This document shows positions 25,905 to 34,210 of a DNA stretch of 64,000 nucleotides, one piece after another. Source of the DNA: DASPTH01 sp046727575 (GTDB taxonomy: Bacteria; Actinomycetota; Acidimicrobiia; IMCC26256; DASPTH01); the NCBI GenBank assembly GCA_046727575.1, contig JBKPCV010000033.1:1-64000 (forward strand). Reading direction: 5' to 3'. The notes beneath the pieces are model-generated. The model did no database searches. It worked only from the letters and a program-made list of their open reading frames with translations, and was not told the origin of the DNA. A program made the position numbers and the translations under genes. Position 1 is the first letter of the stretch; the number at the start of each line of letters is the position of its first letter.

Positions 25905-26798
25905 TCAGTCAGGCCTGGGGTGAGCCTCGAAGAAAGCCCAGATCGTAGACGTGGCATCGAGCGCACGGCTCACCGCGTCGTTGCCCGCCTTGGGCACGGC
26001 GCCTGGCCACTCGTGCTGGCCTCGGGCAATCGTGTACAAGTCGACCGCCACGCCCGGAGCGCACGACCTCCACGCGGTGTGCACCACTTCGCCGGCGCGG
26101 ACTGAGGTGGAGCCGTCCGAGCAGCCGTCGGCCCGACGCCACGCGGCCAGTCCCTCGAGGACCGGCGGCGTGCCCTTCCCGCCCGCGAAGCCGAACACGT
26201 GGTCGTCGAGGCCGTGAATGTGCACGACCGACACCGGCGCCGTCGGGATGCAGTCGGGGAACCAGGCGGCGACCGGGCCGATTGCCGCCACGATGTCCGC
26301 CAGCCCGCAACCGGCGCGGTAGGTCATGACGCCGCCGTTCGAGATGCCGGTCACGAACACTCGCGCCGGATCGATCGACGAACGCCTCGACACCTCGACG
26401 ACGAGCGCTCGCAAGAACTTGACGTCGCGGGTGCCGCTGTCGTCCCAGCGGCGGCCGATGCCCTGCGGGTAGGCGACCACAAAGCCCTCGCGGTCGGCAA
26501 GAGGATCCCAGTGGTAGCGGCGTTCGACTTCCTTCGCAGTGGCGCCGGCACCGTGGAGCACGACCACAAGGGGCACGGAGTCAGCGGCGTCGCTCTGCGA
26601 GTGCAGACGGTACGTTCGCTGCTCGCCGTCGACCGTCACGTGCAGCACTGCTGAGCCCGCGGTGTGCGTCGCGCCAACAGCTGATGTCGCTACCAACCCG
26701 GAAATGACGAGCACGGCGACCGTGCCGGCGTGCGTGCGCCTCGTCACCGTTCGTGTTGTAGTCGACGGGGCGCGGGTGGGCTCGGGCTGCACACGCAC
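25905..26798 (-). CDS. secreted PHB depolymerase/feruloyl esterase-like hydrolase (LpqC-like)
   Basis: A 297-aa alpha/beta hydrolase with an N-terminal membrane or signal segment at about 25-45. The fold markers are VVVLHGAGATA, VVAYPQGIGRRWDD, the nucleophile elbow GISNGGVMTYR, HIHGLDDHVF with the likely catalytic Asp, and a late GQHEWPGAVP holding the His. Relatives are secreted esterases of the polyhydroxybutyrate depolymerase family. The product probably works outside the membrane. It lies on the same strand as the glycosidase, 104 bp upstream of it. Confidence 0.85.
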   Translation of the reverse strand: MRVQPEPTRAPSTTTRTVTRRTHAGTVAVLVISGLVATSAVGATHTAGSAVLHVTVDGEQRTYRLHSQSDAADSVPLVVVLHGAGATAKEVERRYHWDPLADREGFVVAYPQGIGRRWDDSGTRDVKFLRALVVEVSRRSSIDPARVFVTGISNGGVMTYRAGCGLADIVAAIGPVAAWFPDCIPTAPVSVVHIHGLDDHVFGFAGGKGTPPVLEGLAAWRRADGCSDGSTSVRAGEVVHTAWRSCAPGVAVDLYTIARGQHEWPGAVPKAGNDAVSRALDATSTIWAFFEAHPRPD

Positions 26799-26969
26799 GC
26801 CGTGTGACGCGTGACGCGCGACCTCTCCTGGCGTCTTCCCAGTGGGTCGGTTCTCTGGCCGGCCTCGTCGGCGCGCCCCTGGCCGACCGGCTCGGGTGGC
26901 TCCGGGCGCGGGCGCGTCGGGGAACGGGAGCCGAGGGCGCGGCCGCAGGGTCGCGGGGGAAGCGAGCTC

Positions 26970-28763
26970 GTGACGGGGACAGGCAACGACCGCCTGGCGA
27001 GAGCGCCGGCTGTCGAGCCGCGCGCCTCGATCGACCCGATCGAGTCGCGGCGCGTGCGCTGGTACGCGTGCGCGTTGTTCGCGCTCGGCGCAACCGCGGG
27101 CCTCGTCCTCGTAGTCGTCGGCGCGCCCCTCCCGTCCCTCTGGCCGGTCGTGCTGCTCGGTTCACTGATCGCGCTGAGTCTGAACCAACTCGCGTTCTTC
27201 CCGAGCGAATGGTCGGCGACCGCGGAGGCGGCCGTGCTCATCGCCGCCGTCGTGGGGTTCGCGGGAGGAGCCGGCGCAAACGGTGGAAACCTCCAGACGG
27301 ACCCCGCGCTGCTCGGACCATGGCTCGTGGCTCTGCTGTGCGGACCGCTCGACGCAGTGCACTGGCGGCAACGCGCGTTCTGGCGGATGGCCTACAACTC
27401 CGGCAACCGCATGGTGGCCGCACTGCTCGCGGCCCTGGCGTTCGACGTCGTCGCCGGCCTGGTGAGCACTCTTTGGTTGGCGTTTGCATGCGCCGCGCTC
27501 GCAGCATCGATGGTGCTCGCGTTCGTCGACCTGGGCGCGTTCGTCGTGTTCGAACAGCTTCGTGAACGCAAGCCCGTTCGTGACGCAGTGCGTGACGATC
27601 TGCTCTACGACTGCCTCACAGTTCCCCTCGGCCTCTTCGGCGCGTTCGCGGGGTGGGTCGCGGTGGAGTCGGGTTGGTGGGCAGGTGCACTCGCACTTCT
27701 CCCCGCGCCGTTCGTGCCCGAGCTCGTACTGGGACGTGCGCGCCGTGCGCTGCGGCACGGGTCGTTCGCGCGTCACCTCGGTCGCGCCGGACCCGTGCTG
27801 ACCGGCGCAGCACTCGTCATCGTCGTCCTCGCGCTCGTCGAGCCGTTCCCGAGCGCCGGTGAGCTCATCGGATTGGTCGCGGTCGCGCTGTTCGCTGGCC
27901 TCGAGCTCGGGGTCAACCGCCGGAGTCCGGTGCCGCCGATGGTCGCGGCACTGGTAATCGCCGGATTGGTCGTGAACACCGACGCGGAGGTCGCGTCGGC
28001 CGTCATTGCGGCCGTGGTGGCCACGGCGACCGCCACGATCGCAGCACGGTCGAACCGTTGGTGGGCACCAGCGCTGGCGGCCGGCGCCGCCGGAGTTGCG
28101 GCTGCCGTCTTCGACGCTCGCCCGTCGCGCGGCAGCGCACTCGCGGCGGCGCTCGTATTCGAGGTCGTGTTGTTGACTCGACTCTCCAACGTCGTGTGGA
28201 CGGCCCCGCTGGTTGCCGCGGCCGTCGCGCTGGCGTTCTTGTGGCGCGCGATCGGCACGGGCGCTGCCGCCGTCTTCGCCGTGTGCATGCTCGTGACGGC
28301 GGCTGCGGCCGCGACCTGGGGACGGCCGCCATGGAACAGTCGCGTACTCGGGCCGTGGGCAACACGCGTTCGGGTCCGGATCCATCGAGCGATGCTGCTG
28401 ACCGCCGGCGTGCTCGCGTTCGCCCTCGCGATCATCGCGACGCTCGCGAGCCCGACGCGTGAAGTGTTCGTGTTCGGCGCGTCGGCTGCCGTGTGCGCGG
28501 CGGCGACGATGGCGGCCGTCGGCGTGCGCCAGTGGCGCTTTGCGCCGCGACCCCGCGCTCGTCATGCGGCGCTGTTGTTCGCGTCCGCGGTGGCAAGCGT
28601 CCTCGCTTATCCCGCGCTCGCGTTGGACGGCGACAAGTGGTCGATTGTGATCGTCGCCCTCAGCGTCGCGTTGTCCGTCGTCGCGGGATGGACGCCCGCC
28701 CGTCTCGCGCAGGCTGCGGCCACGCGATCCGATGATCAGCCGCGCAAGGTAGAAACGCGGTGA
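26970..28763 (+). CDS. polytopic membrane protein, first of a paralogous pair
   Basis: A 597-aa protein with many hydrophobic spans (about 15) and no soluble domain. GTG 26970 follows a GGGGGA-rich ribosome site; an in-frame start at 26811 gives a longer, non-hydrophobic and probably spurious leader. A conserved N-terminal segment, LDAVHWRQRAFWRMAYNSGNRM, is shared with the next gene (as LVHWRQRSF then MAYNAGQRM). Both also share a late AVRQWRF-type motif and a LALDGDKW/LGLDGSAW motif. Similar N-terminal segments occur in membrane sensor modules of signalling proteins, but no output domain is seen here. The function is not recognised. Confidence 0.75.
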   Translation: MTGTGNDRLARAPAVEPRASIDPIESRRVRWYACALFALGATAGLVLVVVGAPLPSLWPVVLLGSLIALSLNQLAFFPSEWSATAEAAVLIAAVVGFAGGAGANGGNLQTDPALLGPWLVALLCGPLDAVHWRQRAFWRMAYNSGNRMVAALLAALAFDVVAGLVSTLWLAFACAALAASMVLAFVDLGAFVVFEQLRERKPVRDAVRDDLLYDCLTVPLGLFGAFAGWVAVESGWWAGALALLPAPFVPELVLGRARRALRHGSFARHLGRAGPVLTGAALVIVVLALVEPFPSAGELIGLVAVALFAGLELGVNRRSPVPPMVAALVIAGLVVNTDAEVASAVIAAVVATATATIAARSNRWWAPALAAGAAGVAAAVFDARPSRGSALAAALVFEVVLLTRLSNVVWTAPLVAAAVALAFLWRAIGTGAAAVFAVCMLVTAAAAATWGRPPWNSRVLGPWATRVRVRIHRAMLLTAGVLAFALAIIATLASPTREVFVFGASAAVCAAATMAAVGVRQWRFAPRPRARHAALLFASAVASVLAYPALALDGDKWSIVIVALSVALSVVAGWTPARLAQAAATRSDDQPRKVETR

Positions 28764-30544
28764 CTCCACGGCTGGCGGCGCCTCGAACGGCGGCACCGGC
28801 CGCGGCCGACGAGGGCGCCCCAGGAGCCGGAGCGTGGGAGTGGTTCGCGGTGGCGCTCTTCGCCGTCGGTTCGGCTGCCGGCATCGTTCTCGCCATCGTC
28901 GAGCGATCGCTGCCACCCCCCGCGCCGTTCGTGCTGCTTGCCGTGCTCCTCGCCTGCGCGGTCAACCGCTTCGCGCTGTTCCCGACAGAGCTTGCAGTGA
29001 CGGCCGAGATCGCGGTGTTGCTCGCCGCCATCGTTTGGTTCCACAGCGACAGTCCGTTGACGGCACCGTGGCTCCTCGCATTCCTCGCCGGTGCGTTCGA
29101 CCTGGTGCACTGGCGTCAACGCTCGTTCGTCCGCATGGCGTACAACGCCGGTCAGCGCATGATCGCGACGCTCGTCGCGTCGATGGCGTTCGCCGGCGTG
29201 CTGGACGTCGTCGGTTCTTCATCGGTCGTGGCCATCGGTGCGGCAGCATTGGGAGCCTCACTTGCGTTCGCCGTCGTGGAGGCGGCGGTCGGTACCGTCC
29301 TCGTGCGGCTCCGCGACCGCGAAGCATGGAGCAGCGCAGCGCGCGTCGAGCTGCCGATGGAGCTGCTCAGCCTGCCTCTCGGCATCGTCGGCGCGGCGGC
29401 GGGGTATCTCGGTCTCGAGATGGGCTGGTGGGCGGCGGCACTCGTCCTGGTCCCCACGCTGTTCGTACCCGAGATCGCCTTCGTTCCGCGTCGCGGACCG
29501 CGGTCGTGGCGTGTGCCCGCACCACTACTCCTCGTCGGCGCCATCGGCCTGGTCGTGGTGGCGTTGGTCTCGCCTCTCCCAGAGCTGTCGACGCTGGCAA
29601 GCCTTGCCGTCGTCGCCCTAGCGGTGGGCCTCGAGGCGCGAGTCGACGCGGCCCGGCCCGTTCCGGCGTTGGCGTCGACCGTGGTCGTCGCGGCGTTCGT
29701 GGTGTCAGAGCGATCGGCGCTCGTCGTCGCGGGCGCCGTCGCGATCATCGCGACGGTCGGCGCGGGTTGCGCCGCACGCGTGTGCAAGTGGTGGGCGCCG
29801 TTGCTCGCAGGGGTCGCGGGCTGCGCGGCCGCGGCGCTCTACGACCTGCACCCGTCCAGGGCCAGCGCGTTGGTCGCCGCGCTCGCGTTCGAGTTCGTCG
29901 TGCTCACGCGCCCTGAGCGCGTCGTGTGGACGGCGCCGATCGTCGGCGCGGCGGCGGTCCTGGCCGACGCGTGGCGGGCGGTGGGCGCCTGGGGCGCGCT
30001 CGTCTTCGGCAGCGGCCTCTTCGTCACCCTTGTAGTTGCCGTCGCGTACGGCGCGCCGCCGTGGCAGAGCCGGTTCCTGTCGCGCTGGGCGAGTCGTCAG
30101 CCGACGGCCGCCCATCGAATGTGGTACGGGCTCGCGTTGGTCGGCGCGGCTGCGTGTGGTATCGCCGCGTCGGAGTTTCCCTCGACCCGCGAGGTCCTCG
30201 TACCCGTCGCCGCCGCGGCCGCCGCCGCCATCACCGCTCGATCGCTGGTGGCGGTCCGCCAATGGCGGTTCCAACCGCGCCGGCGGGTGAGGGACGCCGC
30301 CGTCGTCCTCGCGGCCGCGTGCGGGGTCGTGCTCGTCTACCCGCCGCTCGGGCTCGATGGCAGTGCCTGGGCGCCGGTGATCCTCGCGTCGGGCGTCGCC
30401 ATCTCCTGGCTCGTCGCGCGGCCATTGGCGCGTCGCGCCGCGATGTCGAGGGTCACACCAGACGCGGCTCGTTCAGGTCGAAGTACTCCTTCATCTCCAC
30501 CGTCCGCATCCACTCGTCCATCGTCTTCTGCTGCTCGGGGGTGA
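28760..30544 (+). CDS. polytopic membrane protein, second of a paralogous pair
   Basis: A 594-aa paralogue of the preceding gene, with the same order of membrane spans and motifs (ELAVTAEIAVLLAAIVWF, HWRQRSFVRMAYNAGQRM, VRQWRFQPRRR, LGLDGSAW). Its GTG overlaps the upstream stop as GTGA, so the two are translated together and may form a heteromer. The last 30 codons run into the 3' end of the convergent gene at 30453-31052 and look like antisense sequence. The true functional end may therefore be near the basic ARPLARRA stretch. Confidence 0.75.
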   Translation: MTPRLAAPRTAAPAAADEGAPGAGAWEWFAVALFAVGSAAGIVLAIVERSLPPPAPFVLLAVLLACAVNRFALFPTELAVTAEIAVLLAAIVWFHSDSPLTAPWLLAFLAGAFDLVHWRQRSFVRMAYNAGQRMIATLVASMAFAGVLDVVGSSSVVAIGAAALGASLAFAVVEAAVGTVLVRLRDREAWSSAARVELPMELLSLPLGIVGAAAGYLGLEMGWWAAALVLVPTLFVPEIAFVPRRGPRSWRVPAPLLLVGAIGLVVVALVSPLPELSTLASLAVVALAVGLEARVDAARPVPALASTVVVAAFVVSERSALVVAGAVAIIATVGAGCAARVCKWWAPLLAGVAGCAAAALYDLHPSRASALVAALAFEFVVLTRPERVVWTAPIVGAAAVLADAWRAVGAWGALVFGSGLFVTLVVAVAYGAPPWQSRFLSRWASRQPTAAHRMWYGLALVGAAACGIAASEFPSTREVLVPVAAAAAAAITARSLVAVRQWRFQPRRRVRDAAVVLAAACGVVLVYPPLGLDGSAWAPVILASGVAISWLVARPLARRAAMSRVTPDAARSGRSTPSSPPSASTRPSSSAARG

Positions 30545-31052
30545 GCTCCTTCCGCTCCCCTTCGCGCGCTTCGGCTTCCGAGCGGAAGTACACCAAGTCG
30601 AAGAACGAGCCGTCGTCCAAGCGCGCGAGCGTCTCGCCCAAGATGTCGGGCCGGGCGTCACGCGTGAAGGCCTCCCACTGTTGGATGTTGCCCAAGAGCT
30701 GGTCGAGCGCCGGTCGGTCCTTCACCGTGCCGCGCACGATCTGCACGAACGTGGCGTCGTTGGAACCCCCGCCGAGCAGCAGGTGGACGTCGGTGCTGTC
30801 GCGGAACTCCACGTCACGCACGCAGTTCTCCGCCTCGGCCCACCATGCACCCTGCTCGGGTCGGTCGCTGTTGCGCTTCGCAGCGTCAGCCGATTCGAAG
30901 CGAGCCGTGGCGACGAAGCGACCGTCGCTCGTGGTCCCGACCGTGCTCCCGAGGAACCCCTCGGCACGTCTGATCTCACGCAACCACCGCTCGTCCTGAT
31001 CGCGCAGCCCCTCCTCATCGGTCACCTTGCCCGTGATCACCTGGATGAACAT
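30453..31052 (-). CDS. two-repeat dimeric alpha/beta-barrel (ABM-like) protein
   Basis: A 199-aa soluble protein built of two ferredoxin-like repeats. The first starts MFIQVITGKVTDEEGL, the second ATFVQIVRGTVKDRPAL. Each continues to a RFVATARFES or SFFDLVYFRS strand, as in antibiotic biosynthesis monooxygenase or EthD-type barrels. A fused pair would make the barrel within one chain. ATG 31052 is chosen because the repeat begins there; the frame upstream belongs to the decayed neighbour. No catalytic residues can be assigned. Confidence 0.75.
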   Translation of the reverse strand: MFIQVITGKVTDEEGLRDQDERWLREIRRAEGFLGSTVGTTSDGRFVATARFESADAAKRNSDRPEQGAWWAEAENCVRDVEFRDSTDVHLLLGGGSNDATFVQIVRGTVKDRPALDQLLGNIQQWEAFTRDARPDILGETLARLDDGSFFDLVYFRSEAEAREGERKELTPEQQKTMDEWMRTVEMKEYFDLNEPRLV

Positions 31053-31055
31053 CGC

Positions 31056-31680
31056 GGCGTCCTGTGTGCACAGCGCTGCAACCGAACCGCCGTCGCCGGC
31101 GAACCGGTTGATCAGGTCGGCGGTCGGGCCCGGCTCGATTCCGACGACCGCGGCGGCCGCCGCCAAGGTGGTGATCGGTTCGCGATGTTCCGTTCCGTTC
31201 TGCACCAGCACGAGGTCGCTACCGTGCGACGCGCACCTGCTCGCCGAGCACACGGCCTCCCAACCCCGACCCCACGTAGAACGGTGTCCCGAAGCCGCCG
31301 CGTGTGTAGCGCAACCCGATCTTGCCGTTGGCGCGTCGGCGAGAGGGCGCCAGCACGCGCTCTGCGAGTGCGTGCCAACTCTCGCGGGTGGTGACGAACG
31401 CACCGGCATCGGCGATAGGAGGTAGTCGCCGCCATGCTCCCAGCCACCCGTCGGCGCACCACTCGGACAGCTCGGGCTCCGCGCGCGCCAGCTGATCCCA
31501 CGTGAGGTCACCGTTCGTGACCGGGCTGAGCAGCGGGAGTCCCGCCAGTCGCGGCTCGGGCGCGACAGGGTCGCACGCGAACCACGGCGGCTGCTGCACC
31601 GCCGGCGGCGACGGCTCGAGCACGCGAACGTCGTAACACTGTCCGACGCGGTCGAACGCTTCACGGCGCGGGTCGCTCAT
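31056..31680 (-). pseudogene. conserved hypothetical gene broken by a one-base frameshift
   Basis: The frame from ATG 31680 reads as a good protein (SDPRREAFDRVGQCYDVRVL up to RYTRGGFGTPFYVGSG) and stops at 31219. The same protein character continues at once in another frame (LVLVQNGTEHREPITTLAAA, then VGIEPGPTADL), so one surplus base near 31221 splits the gene. After that the homologous part fades, and the frame runs into the ABM-like gene. From memory, relatives of this actinobacterial family are clearly longer, so the 3' half also seems lost. A sequencing error could explain the frameshift alone. Confidence 0.55.
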
Positions 31681-31711
31681 CGCCTGGTCACCCGTCCGTG
31701 AGGGATCGGGC

Positions 31712-33373
31712 TCACGTGTCGGCGAGGGCATACTCGTAGCCGCGGCGCGTTCCCACGTAGACGCGGCCGTTCCAGACCGCGGGTGTGGCCTCGATGCAGC
31801 CGCCGAGCTGGACCGCCCAGAGTTCCGGGGGGTCGACCGCGGTGTCGTGCACGTCGTAAGCATGCATCGTGCCCGCGCAGTCGCCTTGGAGCCACACCCC
31901 GTCGACGATGACCGGCGAGCTCATGAGGGGGCCCGCCAGTTGCTTCTCCCACCGGACGGCGCCAGTGACGCGGTCGACGCCCACCGCGCGGCCCGAATAC
32001 GTGGTGAAGATGACGAGATCGCCGGTGATGCCTGCGCTCGAATACACACCTGCTTGCTCGACGGCGTCGTCGTGCTGCGACCACACGAGTGCCGCGTCGC
32101 CGCCGCGCGTCGGATCGAGCGCCATCATCTGACCGACGTCCGACGCACGCGCGAGGTGCCGTTCCCATTCGGATCCCACGTACAGGATCCCGCGTTCGTC
32201 GACGGTGACCGTTCCGTCGGTATCGGATCCGGTCCAGAACCGGAAGACGCGCTGCGGTTCCCCCGAGCCGTCGAGCAGTGGTGTGATGTCCCATCCCTGG
32301 ACGAGACCACCCGAGTTTGCGAAGTAGAGGGTGTTGCCGAAGATGGTGACCGAGCTCTCGATCGACACCTCGCTGCCGTAATCGCTGAGCGCTTGATCGT
32401 CCCAGCCGGGAGCGTGCCACACCAACTCCGGAGCAACAGTGACGTAGCCGTCGGCACCGAGCGCGCGGTTCAGCTTCACGGCATGCATCTGACTGTTCTC
32501 GCCACCCTCGAAGAGCCAGTCGCGCAGCACCAACGCGCTGCCGTCCCAGTCGTCGTTCCAAAGTGTGGGCGACACGTCGCGTGCGTCGAGCGCCCAGAGC
32601 TCCGTGAGCTCCGGGCGATCGAACGCGAGCACGCGGAACTTGTTGTCTCGCGAACCGACATAGATGAGCGGGTACCCGTCCGGATCGACCGTGACTGATC
32701 CCTTGATGATGTCGCCGGTCACGAACGGAGGAAGGATGTCCTCTCCCGTAGCACCGTCGACGACGTGCATCGCGCGGTCGTATGCGCCGAACACCACCCA
32801 CGTGCGTCCGCCGCGTTCGAACACCGCCGGCTGGCCGGTCCAGCCGTTCCCACACCATTGCGTCGTCTTGCCGCTGTCCTCGGACAGCGAGCACATCGTG
32901 TGCCCCGGGTACTCCCACGCCACCTGTGGCGCGCGCGGCACCGGGCCCTGCCCGTAGTAGTTGCGCGTCGGATTACCTCGGAACGTCAGGAGGCCCGCGA
33001 CGGTGGCGCCCGGATAGGGGCGATAGACGGACGCGGGATCGACCCAACCCGTGAACGGCGGCGACGTCGCCGTTGTGGGGACTGTCGAAACGGTGGCGGG
33101 CGCGGGAGAGGTCGCGTGCGCGTCGGCGACCGGCGCCTCAGTCGTGACGTCGTCGTGTTCGTCCGACGTGATGACGACAGTGATGAAGGCGCCCGCGATA
33201 GCGACTATGCCGATCGATGTCAACGAGAACAACCAACGACGGTTCCGCCGTCTGCGCAGGTACCGCCCCTCGCGCCGGTTTGCGATGCGCGCTCTCGACG
33301 CCGACGCCGCTCTGCGCACCCGGGAAACGTTACGGAGCTGCGGTCGCGATTTGGGTGATGGTTCCCGTCGCAC
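31712..33373 (-). CDS. membrane-anchored PQQ-type beta-propeller protein
   Basis: A 553-aa protein. A strongly basic cytoplasmic N-terminus (1-46) is followed by one transmembrane helix (about 48-70), a Thr/Pro/Ala-rich spacer and a large propeller domain (about 110-550). Repeated strand motifs such as LTFRGNPTRNYYG, WVVFGAYDRAMHVVDGATG, IYVGSRDNKFRVLAFD, VIFTTYSGRAVGVDRVTGAVRWEKQ and VYVGTRRGYEYALA match PQQ-like repeats. C161/C174-like cysteines (HTMCSLSED, QWCGNG) may form a disulfide outside the cell. The repeats probably serve as a scaffold; no cofactor residues can be claimed. Confidence 0.85.
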   Translation of the reverse strand: MRREPSPKSRPQLRNVSRVRRAASASRARIANRREGRYLRRRRNRRWLFSLTSIGIVAIAGAFITVVITSDEHDDVTTEAPVADAHATSPAPATVSTVPTTATSPPFTGWVDPASVYRPYPGATVAGLLTFRGNPTRNYYGQGPVPRAPQVAWEYPGHTMCSLSEDSGKTTQWCGNGWTGQPAVFERGGRTWVVFGAYDRAMHVVDGATGEDILPPFVTGDIIKGSVTVDPDGYPLIYVGSRDNKFRVLAFDRPELTELWALDARDVSPTLWNDDWDGSALVLRDWLFEGGENSQMHAVKLNRALGADGYVTVAPELVWHAPGWDDQALSDYGSEVSIESSVTIFGNTLYFANSGGLVQGWDITPLLDGSGEPQRVFRFWTGSDTDGTVTVDERGILYVGSEWERHLARASDVGQMMALDPTRGGDAALVWSQHDDAVEQAGVYSSAGITGDLVIFTTYSGRAVGVDRVTGAVRWEKQLAGPLMSSPVIVDGVWLQGDCAGTMHAYDVHDTAVDPPELWAVQLGGCIEATPAVWNGRVYVGTRRGYEYALADT

Positions 33374-33590
33374 AGACTCCGCGCGGCGCGTCGCGCGCGT
33401 AGACCGAGCGCATCCAGACTGCGGTCAGCGTGTCGATGACCTCCCCGTCCCTCGGGAACTTTGGCGAGGTACTGCGCGAGCTCGTGTTCGTCGAAGTCGA
33501 GGGACGGCGGCTAGAGGACGACCGGGTACACCTCGCCGAACTCGAGCTCATGCGTGCCGTCGACCCCGGCACGGCGCAGCTCCACGAGAC
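33330..33590 (-). pseudogene. possible decayed gene with stop and frameshift
   Basis: Minus-strand translation gives a protein-like run (LVELRRAGVDGTHELEFGEV), then a TAG, then DFDEHELAQYLAKVP in the same frame. A further run, DGEVIDTLTAVWMRSVYARD, follows in a second frame. The three pieces lie end to end, as expected for one degraded reading frame without its 5' part. I do not recognise the family, and chance coding-like frames are common in GC-rich DNA. Confidence 0.28.
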
Positions 33591-33623
33591 GGTGGAGGGC
33601 TCAGCGCCTCATAGTCTGCGACC

Positions 33624-33950
33624 GTGACCGACGCGCCGGAGACCGTGCTCGAAGCCGTGAACTTCCTCGAGCGGGAGGGCTACACCGCTGCCGTCACGGT
33701 GCGGGCCGACGGCACGTTCCGCTGCGGTGTGTGCTCCCACGTCCACCCGATCGCGCAGGCGTTGGTCGATCGCGTCTTCCGTTACGAAGGTGCGAGCGAT
33801 CCCGACGACGAGGCGATCGTCCTGGGTGTGCGGTGCCCGCAATGCGGCGCCAAAGGTGTGCTGGTGTCCGCGTTCGGACCCGGTGCCGAACCAGCCGTGC
33901 TCCAGAACCTGCAATTCCTCGACGCCCGGTTCCGCGACCAGCGAGGCTGA
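33624..33950 (+). CDS. conserved hypothetical protein with CxxC zinc-ribbon pairs
   Basis: A 108-aa protein. An N-terminal helix (ETVLEAVNFLEREGYTA) leads to a small beta domain with two CxxC pairs, CGVC (about 36-39) and CPQC (about 75-78), the arrangement of a zinc ribbon. The start is GTG 33624. Relatives are often short actinobacterial proteins of unknown function, sometimes misnamed after phosphoribosyl-pyrophosphate synthetase. It is monocistronic, with a relic on one side and an MFS gene further on. Confidence 0.75.
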   Translation: MTDAPETVLEAVNFLEREGYTAAVTVRADGTFRCGVCSHVHPIAQALVDRVFRYEGASDPDDEAIVLGVRCPQCGAKGVLVSAFGPGAEPAVLQNLQFLDARFRDQRG

Positions 33951-33984
33951 CGCCCACACGCGTGCGTGGCGCGGCCAGATCTAC

Positions 33985-34162
33985 TGCGCGCACCCGTTTC
34001 ACAGTGGGCGGGTAGTGCGAACGTCTCGCCCGACCTGAAGCCGACTTCGAGCGTCTCGCCATCAAGATCCGCAGCGACGCGCGCGCACAAGGGATCCAAC
34101 GACTTGAGGCCGAGCGCAATGTCGATGAAACGCGGCAGCACCTGCTCGTCGTAGAAGCTCAC
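33985..34162 (-). pseudogene. SAM-dependent methyltransferase, 5' remnant
   Basis: From GTG 34162 the frame reads VSFYDEQVLPRFIDIALGLK and then LDGETLEVGFRSGETF. This closely follows the N-terminus of small class I methyltransferases, where motif I would be LEVGFGSG. Here the second Gly of the motif is Arg, and homology ends a few residues later. The remaining two thirds of the enzyme are absent, so this is a truncated, inactive remnant. Confidence 0.5.
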
Positions 34163-34210
34163 TCCCGAGAGTGTGCCACGGCCCGGTGCGCGAACGGCCA
34201 GAGGCGTACG

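Noticed and set aside
27162..28916. 584-codon minus-strand frame
   Set aside because: Arg/His/Glu-rich mirror of the polytopic membrane protein gene, a known artefact in GC-rich DNA.
33430..33627. 65-codon plus-strand frame before the zinc-ribbon gene
   Set aside because: No ribosome site or motif; the minus strand shows somewhat better protein character there.
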